Source of the DNA: Cryptomeria japonica
Taxonomy: Eukaryota > Streptophyta > Pinopsida > Cupressales > Cupressaceae
NCBI RefSeq assembly: GCF_030272615.1
Contig: NC_081406.1
Span: forward strand, 475,560,900-475,624,899
Reading direction: 5' to 3'
DNA length: 64,000 nucleotides
Below are positions 34,135 to 45,187 of this stretch, one piece after another. Under the pieces are notes generated by a model that searched no databases, had not been told where the DNA came from, and worked only from the letters and a program-made list of their open reading frames with translations. The translations under genes and the position numbers were made by a program. Within the stretch, counting starts at the first letter, position 1. The number at the start of each line of letters is the position of its first letter.

Positions 34135-34409
34135 TGGTTTAAGTTCCAGAATGAATCACGAATAAGCACAAAACATATACCGACAATACAGCTATGCAAG
34201 TAACATTCATATGGCAGAAAGATGTTCTTTATTGCATTCTCCAAAATATTCAGTACATCAACCTTATTGCCAGGGTTCCCTTACATGGCAATATATACTA
34301 ACTGGCGGTTGGTGGAAGTACCAACTGTTACAACTAACACGGGAACCCACATGGCCGACTCCAAACATAGCAATAACTTAAAAGTTTATTCCCTAATTAC
34401 GGCCTAACA
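34135..34409 (-). repeat. Element B' 5' LTR
   Basis: 275 bp, same ends as 18805-19093. A 13-base stretch present in the other LTR (AAAAAGACATACC region) is missing here. The inner flank (minus strand TTCACAGTAGGGAACAAAC) is not a primer site I recognise; TTGCGTCGCTGCCGGT about 20 bases further in is the best candidate. Confidence 0.9.
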
Positions 34410-36446
34410 GGTGTCAAGATGGATTTGGATGAGTTGCGAGCATACATTATGGTTGCAAGTCTTTAAAAATGGTGTTGGACTGATTTGTGCAATAGAAAAA
34501 CCCCTGTTGTTGCTTCCCATTCCTTAACATCTTATGAACTGGCACAATTCCTTTTTGGGCTCCTCTAATGGGCGACTAAATGTCTATTAAGCCTTTTAAG
34601 GCCTTACACTTGTTGGTCAACCCCTGTAAGTTGGTCTTCCCTTACCAAACTGTTGTTATGCCCCCATCAAAATCCTCTTACAACCTTTAACTCCACATGC
34701 CAAGGAAAGATATGTGCTACACTTGGATCAACATAGTTCCACAATCTCCTGTTAGGGAGTCTCACACCTATCCAAATGCATGACTCGCTGATTAGGGCAT
34801 CCATCATTCCACTGGCTCCCATAATACGATGTCCATAAAATAAACTTGAAACCTTGTTAGGTTGGAAGCTTACAGTAGTCTTTGCAAATTGATTTTCAAA
34901 AGAATTTTCAATTGCAAATTTCGCAATATATTGTTTGTCTACAAAGTTTCATTAAATTACCTTTTCTTTTTGACAACTCTAAAAATTTTGAAATCTCAAA
35001 TTCTTCAAAAGTTTAAGCTTGAATGTGAACTCTACATGAATCCAATCTCAATTTGACTAGGAAGAAATTTTTCATCCCCAAAGCCAAATTATACTTGTAG
35101 GGTTTTCGTCCTAGGGTCAGAAGCTATTGTATCAGAATTTAAGGTCAGCATTTTGTATTCATTCCCAGTTTAAAATTTTAGCAATATCAAATATTTGTTG
35201 CTAATCAATAAATAATTTTATTATAGATTTCTGAGTTCTTTCTTAGCTGGTTTATTTTTGAAAATGGACATCGTATACCTACATGGTTCTTGTAAATGCA
35301 AAAACTGTCTATGGATTGCTACCAAAATTGTCAGTTTGTCAAACAATTATCAAAAAGAAAAAAAATTAGTGGGGCTCATTTCAACACTCTATCGATAAAT
35401 GTAACAACATCCCTTAAATATTTTTTTGAAAACATAAACAATATATTAGCTATTTATAAGTATACCAATGAAGCCACTATTTATATTAAAAATAAGTTTT
35501 GACATTAAAGATTCTGGTACAGTTTATACTTGGAAAGTTTCATTCACATTCGCTCCAATACATGAAATTGACACATAAAATGCAGTACATAAGCAAGTAC
35601 GTCAAACTCATAAGATGGTGGTTCATAGTTTATACTGTAAATCAAGGTTTATATTGTCACATGAAGCTGGACTGGATTGATACAACAGAGATGCTGATGC
35701 ATGACTTCTGTGATGAGACTGCAGGATTATAGCAACAGTGGAACTTGTCTAACCATATCTTTATCGAAGCTTGGGGCTCATTCCGACTTGCACAATAAGG
35801 AAGAATATAGTGCTAGGATGCAGGGGCAATTCACTTAACAAGTCCTATCCTCATTTAGATTTGAAACACTTCAAAATATTAACAAAGACATAAAGCCAGC
35901 TCACCTTCATGTATTGACCTCCAGAAAGGCAGCGATTTGAACCAACCAAAACAGAGAATATACACTCTTAAATTACTCCTAAACAGAATGCCCAACCAAG
36001 GAGAATTTAACACCAACAAATCATGGAGTTTTTTAAACATTTAACACTTAGTTTAAAAGCTTGGAAGATGGTACAACCCTGGATGGCCTGTACGGCTCCT
36101 TGGGGAAATTAAATAATCAACAAACTCCCCAAATAACACTTCAAACTTGGTCGCCTAGCCATGTAGAATGGACACAAACCAATCTTAGATCCTTTCTCTC
36201 AACCAGCAAGCATTTTAAATGGATTAATCCTGCTAGGGTATTGTCTGCAATCAAAATACCTTGACTATGTTCATTTTTTTTGAGCCTTGGAATTTCAAAC
36301 TTCGATTAAAATACTATTGATTCCTGTGTGAAATCACACTATCAGCTAGGGATGATCTTTCACAACTAAATTTAGTGATTTGATGAGGGTTTTCATCCTC
36401 AATCAACCCTTGGAAGAACTCTTCATTTAATCTAGCAGCATCTTAT
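34410..36446. other. Intergenic or decayed repeat sequence
   Basis: No confident gene. The minus strand of about 34410-34840 is unusually protein-like (WIGVRLPNRRLWNYVDPSVA, three stops in about 140 codons) but not recognised. The remainder is AT-rich without repeats I could match elsewhere in the window. It may include the interior of the element whose LTR-like end lies at 18270-18681, split by B'. Confidence 0.4.
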
Positions 36447-37071
36447 TGTTGTGATGTTTTCACACATCGCCCCATTGCAAATGGTGACCCCCCACTTTTT
36501 GCTTTTTAGGTAGTTATTTTGTTAGTTTGCTTGGCTTGGCAGAAGTTTCTTAGGCGTCGTTAGCCTTTGCTTGTGAGAAGAGATAAGTTCTGTTAGGACA
36601 AGGTTGAGGAGGTGTGTGATGTCAATTATACGGATGTTGTCAATGATTCTAAGCTTGCCGGGTTGTCAATGTTGTCAATATGGTGAAAGTTGCTCAATGT
36701 TGCAAAGTTGTCAGCATGGTGGAGAATGGTCAGATATTGTAGAACCTGACGAGTTAAGTTAGGCATTTAAAGTGGAAAGTCTACTTTTGATTTCGCTAGG
36801 AATTGCAAGTTTTTAATTTAGGTCTTGCTCTACAAAGGTTGAGGTTGTCAAGTTTGAAAATGTTGCATGTTGTCTAAATGTTGGGCAGGCTAAAATTTTC
36901 ACATTTCAAGAGATTATTATTATTGGTTCGGGTCTGCTCAATCAAGCATCCGCCTTGGGCTTACTCGGTTGCTCAGATTAGAAGTCAACAATTAGGAACG
37001 ACACCATTATCTGTATACTTCAAAGGAATAATCAGACACAGCTATAAATGACAGGGAGAACTCTGACAACC
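36447..37071 (+). repeat. LTR-start fragments
   Basis: 36447 begins TGTTGTGATGTTTTCACACA, a variant of the terminus at 37072 (TGTTGTGACCTTTTCACACA), so it is a truncated first copy. From 36879 a different TG-start (TGTTGGGCAGGCTAAAATTT) follows. That sequence is inverted-repeated at 44368-44392. No coding sequence. Confidence 0.5.
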
Positions 37072-39797
37072 TGTTGTGACCTTTTCACACATTGCCCCAT
37101 TGCTAAGGGGGACCCCCTCTTTGCCAGCTTCCCGTGTTGTTAGGTTAGGGTTTTGGCTGCTTAATGGGCAATTTTGCATTTTCCGTGTCCGAGTCTCGGA
37201 ATTTTGATCATGCCTAGTGCCGTCTAGGGTTTTTGAAGTGTTAGGATCAAGTTGCTAAAGTTGATATTTTAATGATCCTAAGTTTTGCTAAGTGTAGACC
37301 TATTTGAACGTTAATGTGTTTTTAAACACGCGCATCAGTGGTTCTAAAGTGCCAAGATATTCACAGACCTTTTGGAGTTGTTTTCTCGCTCCTAAGGTAT
37401 TATTTAAGTCAGTTTCGCACTTTATTCCAATATTTTCCTAGCGTTTCGCTCATATTTATGGAAAATTAGCCTAAGTCCAGTTAAAATTAAAGTCGCTGAG
37501 TGATTTTGAGTGGTTAAAATGATAAAATCCTAAGGGAAATCCTTATTCCAAGGGTTAAAGGGTCAAAATCCATGCTAGAGGTGCTTTTCCCCTCACATTC
37601 CAGACTACCCAACCCATTCCCCCACTCAAAATCCATACTACACATGGGTTTCCCCTGGAATCCATACTGGCTACTAATTTCCCCCACTGTTTATCCATAC
37701 CCATGTCGAATTTCCCCTGGAAGTGTTAAAATTTGGCTAAGTGTCAGGATTTATCCAGACTGCCATCGATTTTCCATCGGGAGTGTGGACTGGAGTGCAG
37801 ACTGGAGTGCAAGGATAATTCCATGCCTGGGTCGATTTTCCACCAGGATTTTTGTGACAACAAAGTGAGGATTTTTGTCCGGATTTTCATCCAGACATAG
37901 GTCGATTTTCCCTTGAGCATTTTGTAAGGATTTTTGTCCGGATTTTTATCCAGACAGGGATTGATTTTCCACTGGGAACATTATGAAGAGTTTTGAGTCC
38001 GGATTTTCATCCAGACTGAGGTCGAATTTCCACCAAAGAGGTTTTTTCCAAATTAAGTGAGTTTTGAGTGTGGATTTTTGTCTAGACACATCGAATTTCC
38101 CCGGGGGGTGATTTTTTGCAAATTGAGTGCATTTTTGTTTGGATTTTTGTCCAAACTCACATCGAATTTCCCCTGGGAGGGTTTTTATGTGCATTTTGAT
38201 GAAATTGAGCATGGATTTTTATCCAAACATGGGTCGAATTTCCCTTATGGGGTAAATTTTGACACTTAAGTGATTTTTCAATCCCAATTGATAGCGATTT
38301 TCCCTTGGAGGCTTTATTTTGGATTTAAATTGCAATATTTTAATAAATAAGTCCCATTTAATTGCTTTTAAATAATTATTAATGATTATTTAAAATTTAA
38401 AAGCAAAATTTAATAACTTGCAATAATTATTAAATGTTTGAACCTTCTAGAAGCAAGTTAGGGTTTCACCAAGCAAGTATTTATACAAGTGTTTTATCCC
38501 ACATTGCTTGTGTGGTAAAAGTGAAAGATGAAAGCAAGTATATGAGAGGAACTTCAGCATTATTTTATTATTATATCTGCCAGGTGTCTCCATGAAAACG
38601 ATTTTTCTCCAAGTTGGGCGAATTTTTTAGCAAGGCGTTTTTGTGAAGTGTGGGATTGAGGATTTATTTTCCTCCATTTTTTCCAGCTTGCTGATCTATT
38701 CCTCTTGGCTGCCATTAAAGACCAGTTACAGATTTTCGGTTTTGTTAAGTTTGGCGATTTTTTCCAAATTTAGCATTTTTTGGTGAAAGTTGGCAATTTC
38801 ATGATTGGAGACTTGGGCGATTTTTCCTCCACCATTTGTGCTTGCTGTTTAGACCTTCATTGCTACAGATTGCTGCCATTAACAACATGTTTCAGAATTC
38901 TAAAAATTTCGATTTTTTTGCTAAGGAAAGCAAATTTTTGTGTTTGGGGTATCCAACCCCAATTTGGGCGATTTTTTCAGATTGCTGCCGTCCTTCATTG
39001 CTGCAGATCTAAGCTGCCATTGACATCAATTTTCAGATTTTAAGTTTGGCGCCATGGTTGGGAAAATTTCGATTTTGCTTGGGAGGTGTTTCGGTGCTAT
39101 ATTTTGATGATTTTCATGCATGTTTTGTGGCTGCCATCATTTCCAGCCTACTGATTCGCTTCAGATCTGAGGTTTGCTTAAGATTTTGACCTCCATTAAT
39201 GACTGCCATTAATTTTCAGACTTAAGTTTTTATTGCCCAGCCAATTCCAACTTAAACATTTAGCATTTGGAGGTGTTTTATGGAGTTTTCTGTGCATTTT
39301 TTAGACCATTTTATCGCTGTTGCAGGTCTGAAACTCCATTGTTAGGCGGTTGTCCTCAGAAATTTTCATTTCCAGCCACCTAACCAATTTTGGCGAATTT
39401 GCTTGGGGCTGTTTCCTTAGCAATTTTTCATCATTTTCAGGGATTTAAACCACTTTGCAAGGTGCTGATTTTGACCTCCATTGTTGACTACGGAAGGTGT
39501 CTTCAGACATTCATTGTGTGAAAACATGATCTTTCACACCTTTTCCTTAGTCATCATCAATTCGGTATACTCCTTTGCACTTTAGCTTGCATATTTTCTA
39601 AGCGTAAGGAGGTATTAAATGAATTTTATGGAAGGCTTCCATGCTTTAGTGTTGTCACACTTTGAACTTAATTGCTAAAATTTACCAAGTGTATGTATTA
39701 TTTTCCCGACTCCATGCTCTAAATTAGCTAAATCATTAGAAAGTCAGGAATTTTATTACAAATATTTTCCTAAGTCTAACTTCAAGCTTCGTACAGG
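37072..39797 (+). repeat. LTR-like and leader sequence upstream of ORF F
   Basis: Starts with the LTR-type terminus TGTTGTGACCTTTTCACACA; continues with a minisatellite (37590-38320), an AT-rich stretch and a region (38700-39500) where phrases such as GCTGCCATTAA and CAGATTTTAAGTTTGGCGA recur roughly every 130 bp. No ORF of note. The end of the LTR and a primer site could not be fixed: a TTGGCGCC at 39045 is a variant of the recurring TTGGCGA phrase and is weak evidence. Confidence 0.45.
37590..38320 (+). repeat. Degenerate minisatellite, unit about 60-75 bp
   Basis: At least eight diverged units share the core GGATTTTTATCCAGACA, then GGTCGAATTTCCCCTGGGA. Clear starts are near 37755, 37895, 37940, 37998, 38071, 38140 and 38213. 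The GGATTTTTATCC part is nearly self-complementary. Confidence 0.85.
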
Positions 39798-39801
39798 TGC
39801 G

Positions 39802-42800
39802 ATGTCAAAGTCAGGATACAAGGAAAGAAAAGAGCTGCTGAAGACTGGATTTTATCCAGAGTTTAAGATTTCATCCAGATGGAAGGAGATCACTGATACA
39901 AACATGCATTTCCTGGACTTCGACCAGATGCAATGTCGGATGTTCGGAGTCAGAGATCAGGTTCCTTCCCTAGCATATGCAAATATTATGAAGAGTGGCA
40001 TTTTCCATGCCGCTGGATTTCCACAGTCCATACAGTGCAGTGAGTTGATCCTGGAGTGTGCACGATGTTACGATCCGCTCACAAGAATGATTAAGAGTCC
40101 TAAGGGCGTAGTCATCGCCTACCTTGCTGAAGATGCCATTGCCGAGGTGTTCAGAATTCCACGCGGAACAGACATGAAGGATGTGACCAAGGAGGATTAT
40201 GTAGACAGATACACGAAGAAGATGGGTTATGTAAGAATTTAATTAACAAAGAGTGGATGATTGAGCCTAGGTCTCATCATTCAAAGGCTCCCAAGACACT
40301 TATGTGCATAGATTTTAAGGAGGAATATAGTGATTTGATATTCCTACTCAACAGAGTGATGGGAATGCCGCAGGGAGCAATATTTCATGGATGGATGTTC
40401 TACCTCATCTAGGATTGTCTTAGAGGAACACTACTGAATTGGTCCAAGATTATAAGTGACAATCTGGATTTCCAGCTGAGAAATGTAGAGCGGTCCAAGT
40501 CATTCGCCATGACTTCCTACTTGGTGTACCTGCTTGCACGATTTGTTTCATAGAGAGGATTAATATGCAAAGGTGAAGTCGGGAATGGGCAAGGACAATT
40601 TAAGAGTTATGAATGCTACCCCCAGTTGAGCATACATAGAATTCAAGATTATAAGAGAGTGAATGATGCATTCACTATGTACATCACATGGATGCTACAA
40701 GGTGGAATCCACAAAAGATTGTCCAAGGAGGCGACCGAGTTAATAGAAAAGTATGGATCATGGTATATACAGTTTCCCACTTTCACATACCTCAGGATTC
40801 ATGGGTTTCAATCTGAACCCTACAGACTTCCTAGGTATCCAACCAACAGAATGATATTGTTGGAAGTGGTGAGACAACTTCTAGAGTTCGATGTTATCCA
40901 GAGAGAGAAGCACAGGACAGGAATGACATTCCCTATTTTAGTTGGGAAGATGTCAGAGGTTTGCTAATCTGCCATAGCCGCCAGCACTGCAGGTGAGGAG
41001 ATTGCATTCTACAGATTTGCAACATACAAGAAAAGAGAAAGATTCGATCTAGACAAGAAGGTCGGAAGGATCAGGGGAGAGAAGTTCACTCATAAGGTTG
41101 ACATAGAGGATTATTGGGCTAACTTGATGGACGAACAAGCAGTGAAGAGAAGAATGTGGTCCAGAATGTCAGTAGATTTCATGAGGAAGTGTGGACTTTT
41201 CCTCATCCCTGATCAGGTATTAGATGATAGAGATCATACACACCCACATTATGAGAATGAAATGAAGAAGGCAATCCTATTGCCAAATTGGTCAGAGTCA
41301 GAAGAGATTGACCTGAATGTATTGATGAGAGAGGTCTTGAATTTCTCCCGCACATGGGTAGATATGCAGATGAATAAGTTGGTTGACGTGGGTGTTCCCT
41401 TCACTTATGAAAGGATGAAGTCAGAAGAGTCTACTTCTGAGGATGATCAGAGGACTGTCAGTGATGTCAGGATTCATGCAGACGAAGAGAGTCAAGCTCC
41501 CAAGAGAAGGAAAAACATGCCTGGAGAAGTCAAGGCCAGAGGGAAGAAGATTGAGGAGGTGAAGAAGAAACATAAGAATATGACTCCACTTGTCATTCCT
41601 TCACCCCCTCCCAGTGTCTCATCAATCGAAGTGATTGAAGTAACAAAACAGAATAAGGAGAGTCAACAGTGTTCCAACACAGTGATACTACCAGAGAATA
41701 TTCAGGAATTCCATGCCACAGTGACATCTCCACCTCCTGATGAGAATAATGATCAACCGGAATCCCATACTGTCCTTTTGGAAGTTAGCTTGGGAAATGA
41801 GGTATATGATTGGACCAGGAATAATCCTGATGATAATGACGATGTTATTTCGGCATTGAAAGGACTTGATCGAGAAGTATGTCTTGATGATGGTATGGAA
41901 ATTGCCGCTATTCCTGAATGGCTGAGGAGAAGCATGGATAAAAGTAAACAAATGATAGAGGTACAGCCTATTGATGATATTGATGACTACCTAGCTAGGA
42001 GTGCTAAGAAGAAGGAGCCCAAGAGAGCAGAGATTTTGTCGCACATAGCTAGAGATGAGACAGGAATGTGGATTGCGCAGATTGCTGCTCCTATTGCAGG
42101 CGTGACAGTGGACATTGCTACTCCTATGGATTTCCAGATCACTTCAGTCGCCCTTGGTCGTCCATCCACAGGGAAGGAATTCCAGGAAATTGGTGACAAC
42201 CTCCAGGCAATCAATGCTAGGTTAGACAAAGCGATTGCGGAGAATGAAAGGTACAGAGAAGAAAATATTAGACTCAAAGAGTATATTGCAGGGACAAGGC
42301 GTGGAGATCCCACCCTTATTTCCCCTATTGCAGTTGACCATGGAATACATTCACACTGTGAGGTAGCGAGAGGTACACACTCAGAGGTGGAAAAGTGGAT
42401 TGAAAGCACAAGAAAGCAGACAGATGATTTCCTTACTCAGTTTGTCCATGCATATGATAAGACAACAACGCTCGTATTTAGAATCCAGTATTTGGAGGGA
42501 GTTTGGGAAGAATTCCGGCCTATTCAAGACAAGACTATTCCACGCCTCCTGGCATTGAAGAAGGTTCCTAATTCCACCTTGGTCAGCGAGAACATTGTGC
42601 ACAATGGAGACATATATGATTTCCATGGCTGGTATTGTGCATTACCCTTAATGAAATCAGCTTATGAGAACGCCCAATCGAGTTGTATGGAGATGGAAGG
42701 ATTAATTCAGGACATTCAGATGAGGATCCTTGCCTCGATTGAGAAATTATTGGGTGTTGATGTTAGTGATGCAAGTAGTTTACACTTAGCCGAATTAAGA

Positions 42801-43073
42801 GACAAAATAAAATTTATGTATTTTTGTCAGTTGGACTCTTTGAAGAAGAGTTAGATAGATGACTTGGTCTCTTTGTTGATTCATGTTCATAATTCGCAGA
42901 AGCTCATGCTAGAATGGGAGAACACTTTGAATGCTTGCTCGGATTCATTGGATGTGATTGATTTACAGCAGGATACCTTGCCTAGCATTTCCATGGAGGA
43001 GTTAGATTCAGTATTGGCTAGATTCTTGGAGTATGCTAGGAGAGAGAGAGAGATGCACGGAGGAATCTTCTAG
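39802..43073 (+). CDS. ORF F: large retroelement-associated protein related to the B' 3' ORF (broken)
   Basis: Starts ATG at 39802. 39802-40242 is open. A frameshift near 40242 moves to the frame that runs to 43073, with stops near 40410, 40550, 40965 and 42852. The largest intact part is 41124-42854 (576 codons). N-terminal domain: SIQCSELILECARCYD and VIAYLAEDAIAEVFRIPRGT, matching in pattern the B' ORF (EFEHVLKGMMAGYD, VYYSAPEFAKIFGIPNQ). Second domain: WYIQFPTFTYLRIHGFQSEP. Then a basic segment with a likely nuclear signal (PKRRKNMPGEVKARGKK), a Pro/Ser and acidic stretch, a helical region (NARLDKAIAENERYREENIR) and an alpha-rich C-terminus. No RT or integrase adjoins it. No signal peptide or membrane span. 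Function unknown. Confidence 0.7.
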
Positions 43074-43081
43074 AAGATTCC
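43062..43081. repeat. Perfect 20-bp palindrome at the end of ORF F
   Basis: GGAATCTTCTAGAAGATTCC is exactly self-complementary and contains the ORF F stop codon TAG. Role unknown; it could form a hairpin. Confidence 0.9.
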
Positions 43082-44063
43082 CTATTTGATGACTAGGTAT
43101 CTTTTCATTGGGCCATATGTTGGTGGTGCCATTTTTGATGTAACTCTAATTAGAGCAATTCTAGGGTTTTGTTGGCATGATTCTCGGCCATTGATCTTAG
43201 ATCAATCTAGGCCATCCATTTTTGTAAGAGACTCTATATATGTCTCCTTGTCTCTCATTTGTAAGAGAGAGTTTTTGTAGAATTGTTGGTATATGCTGCA
43301 GCTATTTGAATCCTAATCATTGTTCAATTGTTGGTGATTTTGCTCTTCAAATGTTGTCTTTGCATTCATGGTTCTCAATTCCTCCAAGTTAGATTAGAAT
43401 TTAGATTAGAATTTATTTTCATGTATGTTAGATTGAGTGGAAGATTTGTTGAATTTATTTGTGTGGAATTCTTAATCCATACTACTAGCCTCTTGCCGCT
43501 GGTAAGTGCGCCTTGTGTGGTCAACTGGAGTTTGAGTAAGCATAACTTCAACTATTACGCGTACGTTGACAAGCATCAACTTGGATGGTGTCTACGTTTG
43601 ATGGTGATAGCCTGAAAATCTTTAAGTATACCTTAGACAATTGCACTAAGCTTGTGTCAATACCTGATTGTGAGACGTTGCCTAGTTTGATTCCACTAAA
43701 TCTATTCATCATTTCCTACATTCCTAGTTTTAGAATAGATTTCCTGAACCCTATTCTTTTCCCCCCTTTTTTAGTAAGAAGTAAATCCAGAGCCATATTG
43801 ATAAATCTTAAGTTGTCAGCACACCTATTCCGCATCATTCATGATAATCCAAACATTTGCGTAAGTCCCCAAGTGAAACACAACAATTCACATCAACCAC
43901 TGAACTTACCCACTCGTCAAGACCTGACATGTAGAAACCTTGGAATCATTTTAGTTGATCTCATTCTTAGCATCTGAGGTGATTTTGTTCAAGAGAGGGT
44001 AAATTACTTTGGTAATTTATTCTGTATTGTTATGTGCATACAAAACACACCAACACAACCTGA
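43082..44063 (+). repeat. LTR 3'-part-like sequence
   Basis: Shares order and phrases with 46850-47763: a CTCGGCCATTGATCT-type phrase, then a short T-rich stretch, GTAAGTCCCC followed by AACAATTCACATCAACCACTGA, TTTGTTCAAGAGAGGG, and an end ACACACCAACA. It is preceded by a TATATATG motif (about 43237). Probably the R/U5 part of a related long LTR whose U3 is missing. Confidence 0.5.
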
Positions 44064-45187
44064 GTTTACAGTTGTATCAGAAACAGCAAGAAGGTTTCTA
44101 TGTAATATAGATCAGCACATAGTCATTGCACAGTTCCCACCAGAGATATTACATGTTATCAGATTAATAAGGGTCATACATAACAAATTCTGAATAATAC
44201 ATTCATTGTAATCCTTAGACACCAGCTGTATCAAGTTAGAGGGATAAGTATATTCATATAGAAGATTATAACTATCATTCTTATTACAAGTGGTACCTAG
44301 TATCGACTATTTCAGTATATGAAGATTTTGGGTTAATTGTTTAGAAGGAAGTCATCTAGGATTAAAGTGTGAAAATTTTAGCCTGCCCAACACTTAGACT
44401 CTTACTTGCTGTTGAATAAATGCTATTCCTTAACGACTCTATTCACTATCAACTCTATTTGAAGTGATGATAGCTTCGTTAATTAAATCTTTTTCCAACT
44501 CCGTATGCAGGTCAGCCCATATAACAGTTCTTCTCTTTGCTATAGCTATATTACTTCTCAAGATATCTGAATGCTGTCCAAGGTTCGGTGTTGTCATATC
44601 AAAGTATATTTATATACGGAAGATCTAAATCTTTTTACTTCCGCTACTGAGATCTTTAAACAGAGTACTCCGTACATTAATATTCCATTGTTGGTTATTA
44701 AATGTTCACATTCTTCTTAGTCGCTGCCATTTTATAATATTGCTTAACATAGTTCGTTGTTGCTATCTTCTTTCATTAATACTTTGTTTCCTTACCTAGT
44801 CTTCGTTCATCATTATTTTCTCATAAATCTTACCAACCCGAATACTTATCAGTGGAATTGTATTCCTGAGTCTTCACATATGTATGATGATCAAGATGCA
44901 ATATCTAATAGTTGCTTACAAGTCTCCTCCATCGGTGTATGTGGTTCCTCTTCATATTAATAGAATTCATAAGTTTCATTGTCCTTCATCGGGTGAGTCT
45001 TCAATATACTTGATTGATCTGAATGTGCATCCTTATTGGTTATGCTGAACAATGTGATAATAATCTTGATCATTATTAATACATTGTCCTCAGTCCATTT
45101 GGTTTCAATTTCATCAATTTTCATTATAGAGATAATACAAGGGGCTTCCTCTTAGTTGTTTGGTTCTAGAGTTCTACCATTTGGATG
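44064..45187. other. Unassigned AT-rich sequence
   Basis: No protein-like ORF. 44365-44398 is an inverted copy of 36873-36906. A GGGGACATCACA at about 45187-45198 resembles the reverse complement of a TGTRATGTCCCC LTR start, so part of this stretch may be a reversed LTR, but its other end was not found. Confidence 0.35.

Larger units (their letters stand above)
18805..34409 (-). mobile_element. Element B': large family-B Ty3/gypsy element with extra 3' ORF, minus strand
   Basis: Bounded by short LTRs (18805-19093 and 34135-34409) with TG...CA ends. On the minus strand the order is gag, zinc knuckles, protease, RT, RNase H, integrase, long integrase tail, spacer, extra ORF, polypurine tract, LTR. 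Without element E it would be about 10.5 kb. The RT has the FLDGFSGYNQI and FLDD forms typical of non-chromoviral plant gypsy elements (Athila/Tat-like; lineage is inference). Flanks AAAGT and GGTGT do not match, so no TSD supports the exact insertion. The LTRs differ by about a dozen substitutions plus a 13-base indel. Confidence 0.88.

Noticed and set aside
18804-34414. Target-site duplication of element B'
   Set aside because: The five bases on either side (AAAGT and GGTGT) do not match, even allowing one mismatch; the element may have undergone recombination or lost its flank.
39043-39063. TTGGCGCCATGGTTGGG as a primer-binding site for an Athila/Tat-like element
   Set aside because: The phrase TTTGGCGA/TTTGGCGC recurs through 38740-39060 as part of a local repeat, and no TG...CA LTR end directly precedes it.
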